From assembly GCA_021825295.1 (NCBI GenBank), contig JAKAHV010000010.1, positions 1 to 64,000 on the forward strand: DNA of 64,000 nucleotides, written 5' to 3'. Position numbers and translations under genes: made by a program. Below are positions 60,732 through 64,000 of this stretch, in pieces. The stretch is from Nitrospirota bacterium. Lineage in GTDB: Bacteria; Nitrospirota; Thermodesulfovibrionia; Thermodesulfovibrionales; JdFR-88. How positions within the stretch are numbered: the stretch's first letter is position 1; the number at the start of each line of letters is the position of its first letter. The notes beneath the pieces are model-generated. The model ran no database searches. It was given only the letters and a program-made list of their open reading frames with translations, and was not told the origin of the DNA.

Positions 60732-63059
60732 TCACCGGGATAAATCCACGCTTTTTTCGGGGTATTTTCGGGGGATGCCGGCCTCCACCCGCACGGTGGT
60801 GCCGTTGCCGGAAATCATTTCCAGGCTCCCGCCAAGGTCCCTTGCCCGGGCCTTCATATTCCCGATGCCCCTGCCCGCCGGGCCCTTTCCGTCAAGAAGG
60901 CCCTTGCCGTTGTCGCTGATTGTAAAGAGCACCTTTTCGGCAGTCACGGCCAGGCAGACAAAGGCCGAATCCCCCCCGGAGTGTTTTACGATGTTGGTCA
61001 GGGCCTCCTTGAAAATCCTCAGCAAATTAAGACCCAAAAGGGTGCCCGGGGCGCTTGCGCCCGGCTCAACAACGGCTCTTATTTCAAAGGACTTTCCCTG
61101 GGATTCCATCACCGTCCTGCCGTGGTTTCTCATCTCGGCCACAAGGGAATGCCATGTCTCGTTTCCGTCCATGCCCTGCATGAAAGTCCTTATGTCCGAC
61201 AGGCCCTCGCCCGAAAGCTCAGAGATTGTCCCCAGGGCCTTCCTCATCTCCGCTTCCGTGGAATTCTGCGCCATTTTCGAGATCAGGTTTATATTGGTGG
61301 TGATCCCTCCAATGCCGTCGTGAAGGTCCCTCATTATCTTTTCCTTTTCGAGCCGGTAAGCCCTTTCCTTTTCGAGTATCGTCCTGTACTGTCTTATGTT
61401 TTCCCGGTAGTAAAGGGCGTTTTCGTAAAGTATGCGCGCCTGTTTGAGCAGGGAGCGCAGGATGTTCATGTCATGATTTGAGTAAAACCTGTCCCGGAGT
61501 TCGCTCATGAGGACCGCATATTCGGGGGTTTCGCCTTTTCCAAGAGGCAGCCCGACATAGATATCCTGAAAAGGCACGGGCAGAGGCCGCTCCCAGAAGC
61601 TAGCCGGTTCCATTCGCCTGCGGAACGAGTCAAATACCTCTCCGGTGCCGTCTTCGCCTCTTTTTATCAATGCCACCCGCCTGGGATTGAGGCTTTTCCT
61701 TATCGTTTCAGTAAACAGCCCGATTACCGCGTCCGGCGGTTTGCCGGCCGCCATGTCCGTAAATGACGCGACCACCTTCGATTCGCTCAGGACGTCTTTC
61801 CTGAAAAACCTCCTGAGATGCCGCCTTAGCTTATCCCTGAGGGCCGCGTAAAAAAGAAGGACCAGGGCTGAAGAGAAAAGCATTCCGCCCGTGGGGTGCA
61901 CGGCGGCAGCGCCTAAATTTCTGCTCGTCACTTCCAAAAAAATAAGATCGGACGCCGCGATGGCGGCAAATGCCAGCATATAAAGGAATGTGCCTTCCAG
62001 CAGGCTGTCAATATCCAGGAGCCGGTATTTCTGGATCGAGAAAGCCATCGAAAAAGGTATCAGGACAAAAAACATTGCCGTCAGGGAGATCGGGGCAAGC
62101 TGCCGGCCGGCCAGGGCCAGCGGCAGGATGCTTAAAACGATATTGGGCAGCAGGCCGAAACAGACGCCGGCAAACACCCATTTCATCTGCTGTTTTTCAA
62201 GAGTGCTCTTTGCCCCGATATAACCCGCGCCAAAAGAAAACATGGACAAAGCGAACAGCCCGGAGGCCGCGGCGTTGATCACCATTGGCTGCAGGCTGGC
62301 CCCGATGGCCGTGACCGCCGCATAAAACACGGGCATAAAAAGACGGAGCCGATTGGGGAGATGCCTCTCCCCGGGCAAGAGCATGGAGAGGTGCGCGAGA
62401 AAAGCAAAGCCCAGGAGATAACTGAGCGCGTTTATGATATTAAGCGCAAAAAGGATGGACGGGGGGAGGACCAAAAGGGGCAATACCGACATATCATATG
62501 AAACTGCAGCCACACCCATCGAGAAACACATGAGGAAGAAAACCAGGCCTTTCTCTTCAATGCCCCTGCGGCACACGACTACGGTGCCAATCAGGAAAAA
62601 CAGGAGTCCCGTTACAAACAGGTCAATTGTTTGGCCCTCGCCGAGAAAGGAAAAGCCTGCCTGCCGCGCGGATACGGCAACGGGCATTTCAACCCCCTGC
62701 CGCCTTATAAGGAAGACGGCAGGGGACGACTCCAGCCTTTCGAATGTCTCTTTTCTTGCGCGGTACCATTCGAGTACGTCCCGCCTGTCCCTCAACGAAG
62801 CAATATGTTTAAGCAGGTGATGGCGGTCCGCATTCATGCCCCCGATTTTCTCTATAATGTCGCCTTTCTCGAAGGGGGCCCATGACGCCGCGGAAGTCAC
62901 TTTCCATGCGCGGGCCTGCCTGTCCCACGCCGCGTCCATTCCGGCGGAGGGGGAATTATAAGCGGCAAAAAAAGAAAACGCCGCAAATGAAAAAAACAAA
63001 GCGGAGAAAACCGCTATGAAAAGGGTTTCCCCGGTTTTTCCCGAAGTCATGGCGGACAC
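60732..63059 (-). CDS. multi-TM histidine kinase (HisKA_3), with PDZ-like N-terminal domain
   Basis: A 775-residue kinase. A first helix (about 14-33) is followed by an extracytoplasmic PDZ-like segment (FEKGDIIEKIGG near 63-74; 50-135 in all), then about eight membrane helices to residue 405, a GAF-like region (about 430-530), a coiled coil and the dimerisation/phospho-acceptor motif RDLHDGIGG with H580, then an HATPase with DNGKGLLDG and GRGIGNMKAR. It would phosphorylate the LuxR regulator behind it. Start GTG 63059; ATG at 63050 is the alternative. Confidence 0.92.
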   Translation of the reverse strand: MSAMTSGKTGETLFIAVFSALFFSFAAFSFFAAYNSPSAGMDAAWDRQARAWKVTSAASWAPFEKGDIIEKIGGMNADRHHLLKHIASLRDRRDVLEWYRARKETFERLESSPAVFLIRRQGVEMPVAVSARQAGFSFLGEGQTIDLFVTGLLFFLIGTVVVCRRGIEEKGLVFFLMCFSMGVAAVSYDMSVLPLLVLPPSILFALNIINALSYLLGFAFLAHLSMLLPGERHLPNRLRLFMPVFYAAVTAIGASLQPMVINAAASGLFALSMFSFGAGYIGAKSTLEKQQMKWVFAGVCFGLLPNIVLSILPLALAGRQLAPISLTAMFFVLIPFSMAFSIQKYRLLDIDSLLEGTFLYMLAFAAIAASDLIFLEVTSRNLGAAAVHPTGGMLFSSALVLLFYAALRDKLRRHLRRFFRKDVLSESKVVASFTDMAAGKPPDAVIGLFTETIRKSLNPRRVALIKRGEDGTGEVFDSFRRRMEPASFWERPLPVPFQDIYVGLPLGKGETPEYAVLMSELRDRFYSNHDMNILRSLLKQARILYENALYYRENIRQYRTILEKERAYRLEKEKIMRDLHDGIGGITTNINLISKMAQNSTEAEMRKALGTISELSGEGLSDIRTFMQGMDGNETWHSLVAEMRNHGRTVMESQGKSFEIRAVVEPGASAPGTLLGLNLLRIFKEALTNIVKHSGGDSAFVCLAVTAEKVLFTISDNGKGLLDGKGPAGRGIGNMKARARDLGGSLEMISGNGTTVRVEAGIPRKYPEKSVDLSR

Positions 63060-63204
63060 TTTTTATCGCGCTCCTTACGTTTTTCCCCGCTCTATTATTC
63101 TCAAAACGGCAAAAAATGGGAACAGAAAAATTTCCGGCCCATCCCCCGGAAATAGCCCCTCCGGGCGATTTATTTTTTCAGGGGCGCACATGTAAGCTTC
63201 CCAT
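63060..63204. promoter_or_regulatory. divergent region before the pilin cluster
   Basis: Holds TTTCCGG/CCGGAAA (63131-63152, loop 8) and GCCC-CTCC-GGGC (63155-63166) followed by a T-rich stretch, terminator-like on the plus strand. This could attenuate the pilin-like genes. Confidence 0.35.
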
Positions 63205-63723
63205 GTGAAGACAGCAAACATGGGGACTCTGAGGGTGAAACGGTTTTTTTTATTGTTCGCGGTGGCCTTCTGTCTTTTGCCCGGACATGCCCGCGCTTTC
63301 ACCAAAACCGCCACTTTCCAGGCGAGCGTTACGGCCTTGGACGCATGTTCCCTGAGTGCCACGCCCATGAATTTCGGCGCCGTGACGCTGCCGGCTTCCT
63401 CGGACGTGGACGCCACATCGTCCATCACGGTAAACTGCACATCCGGGACGGTCTGGTCATTATCGCTTTCCTCCGGGGCGTCCGGCAATTTCGCGACCCG
63501 GCATCTCCTGATTGGCACGGAGGGGTTCATGTACAACCTTTACACGGATGCCGGCCATATCAATATCTGGGGGGACGGCACGAATGGCTCCATCACGGTG
63601 GGCGGAACGGGAACGGGGGCGGACCAGGTCAATACCGTCTACGGCAGGATATTTTCGGGCCAGTCCCCGCTGCCGGGAGCTGGAACATATTCCGACACCA
63701 TAACCGTGACGCTCACGTATTGA
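63205..63723 (+). CDS. spore-coat-U/chaperone-usher pilin-like secreted protein
   Basis: A protein of up to 172 residues. A signal peptide (FFLLFAVAFCLLPGHARA) leads to a beta-sandwich SCPU domain with a TATFQASVTALDACSLS start (Cys pair with the later NCTSG block) and a final YSDTITVTLTY strand, typical of minor pilins of archaic (Csu-like) chaperone-usher pili. Start GTG 63205 or the GTG at 63235, which has a GGGGA upstream; the latter places the signal peptide at the very N-terminus. Confidence 0.8.
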   Translation: MKTANMGTLRVKRFFLLFAVAFCLLPGHARAFTKTATFQASVTALDACSLSATPMNFGAVTLPASSDVDATSSITVNCTSGTVWSLSLSSGASGNFATRHLLIGTEGFMYNLYTDAGHINIWGDGTNGSITVGGTGTGADQVNTVYGRIFSGQSPLPGAGTYSDTITVTLTY

Positions 63724-63824
63724 CGGAGTGAGGGTTGGAGCATGGGCGTTTTGAAGGCGGCAGGGTTTTTGGAAAAGGGAGACTTGGTGGTTAAAAACAA
63801 AAAATCCTTACAGGAGGGATCCAG

Positions 63825-64000
63825 ATGAAGAATTTAAGGGTGATGTTTTTGGCGTTAGTGGCGGCGGCGCTGCTTGCGCCGGCAGGCGCATGGGCTACAA
63901 GTGTAACGGCATCAATGCCCGTTACGGCGACGGTCACGCCGTATGCGACTATAAACGTGACCCCGCTGGACTTCGGGTCTTTTCGGGATGCCCATCAATC
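63825..64000 (+). CDS. second spore-coat-U-like pilin, partial
   Basis: ATG at 63825, preceded by AGGAGGG at a 6-base spacing, begins a frame open to the window end (58 codons). It has a signal peptide (VMFLALVAAALLAPAGAWA) and then TATVTPYATINVTPLDFGSF, the first strands of an SCPU-type or DUF4402-type domain. It follows the SCPU gene by 101 bases, so it is the next gene of the pilus cluster. Confidence 0.8.
   Translation, partial: MKNLRVMFLALVAAALLAPAGAWATSVTASMPVTATVTPYATINVTPLDFGSFRDAHQ

Overview
The window is about 64 kb of a fairly GC-rich chromosome from a Gram-negative (diderm) anaerobe that reduces sulfite or sulfate. The strongest lineage evidence is a complete dsrA-dsrB-dsrD-dsrN cluster. 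DsrD and a DsrN-type siroheme amidase directly behind dsrAB are the signature of the reductive bacterial Dsr system. LptD, PBP1A, HtrA and a chaperone-usher pilin show an outer membrane. The gene mix (Ku, a receptor-like trehalose-6-phosphate synthase, a fused acyl-ACP synthetase/acyltransferase, inositol-phosphate genes, a small selenoprotein) fits an uncultured Nitrospirota (Thermodesulfovibrionia-like) or a Desulfobacterota member. I favour Nitrospirota, but this is inference from content and not a phylogeny.

Layout. 1-1025: low-coding DNA with two weak divergent small exported ORFs. 1026-5171: trehalose operon (DUF5752 duplication protein, membrane-anchored Cache/PAS-HAMP-OtsA, OtsB, winged-helix-like protein). 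5452-10803, all minus strand: TIM-barrel isomerase, FmdB zinc ribbon, amino acid permease, ArsR regulator, YraN nuclease, Toprim protein, Lrp-type domain, Ku. 11097-15344: dsrABD-dsrN, ending in a convergent overlap with truB. 16451-19094: frameshifted VanZ gene, LysM-NlpC/P60 hydrolase, CheY-like receiver. 19111-22547, minus: two DUF507 genes, rpsR-ssb-rpsF, then a CDP-alcohol phosphotransferase overlapping inositol-3-phosphate synthase. 22920-29333: zinc ribbon-trpB-trpA-accD-folC-lptD. 29389-32305: dual-CxxC small protein with an in-frame UGA (candidate selenoprotein), YkgJ-type Cys protein, OmpR/HK pair. 32719-33235: BrnT/BrnA toxin-antitoxin. 33743-37095, minus: fused acyl-ACP synthetase and inositol-phosphatase family protein. 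37189-41100: multi-spanning membrane protein, a strongly structured RNA candidate, kup. 41122-47548: ABC-F ATPase, repeat-rich lipoprotein, M29 aminopeptidase, cutA, Cys-extended endonuclease V, Mth938-like protein. 47669-50405, minus: pseudo-receiver, then an oxidative-stress set (ferritin-like, Fe/Mn SOD, 1-Cys Tpx, CBS pair). 50682-55988: HEAT-like protein, MerR with Cys cluster, phosphomannomutase, TPR protein, PBP1A. 56139-59986: HtrA, PIN-TRAM protein, ispD-ispF. 60089-63059: LuxR-type two-component pair. 63205-64000: start of a spore-coat-U-type pilus cluster that runs off the end.

Two themes cut across the window. First, many genes have a recognisable -10 hexamer only 5-10 bases before the start codon and no Shine-Dalgarno, which implies leaderless mRNAs; in several cases this fixes the start. 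Second, inositol chemistry recurs (ino1, CDP-alcohol phosphotransferase, inositol-phosphatase family). The most notable candidates for follow-up are the in-frame-UGA protein at 29421-29588, the multi-stem RNA at 38944-39096, and the sensor-like trehalose-phosphate synthase.
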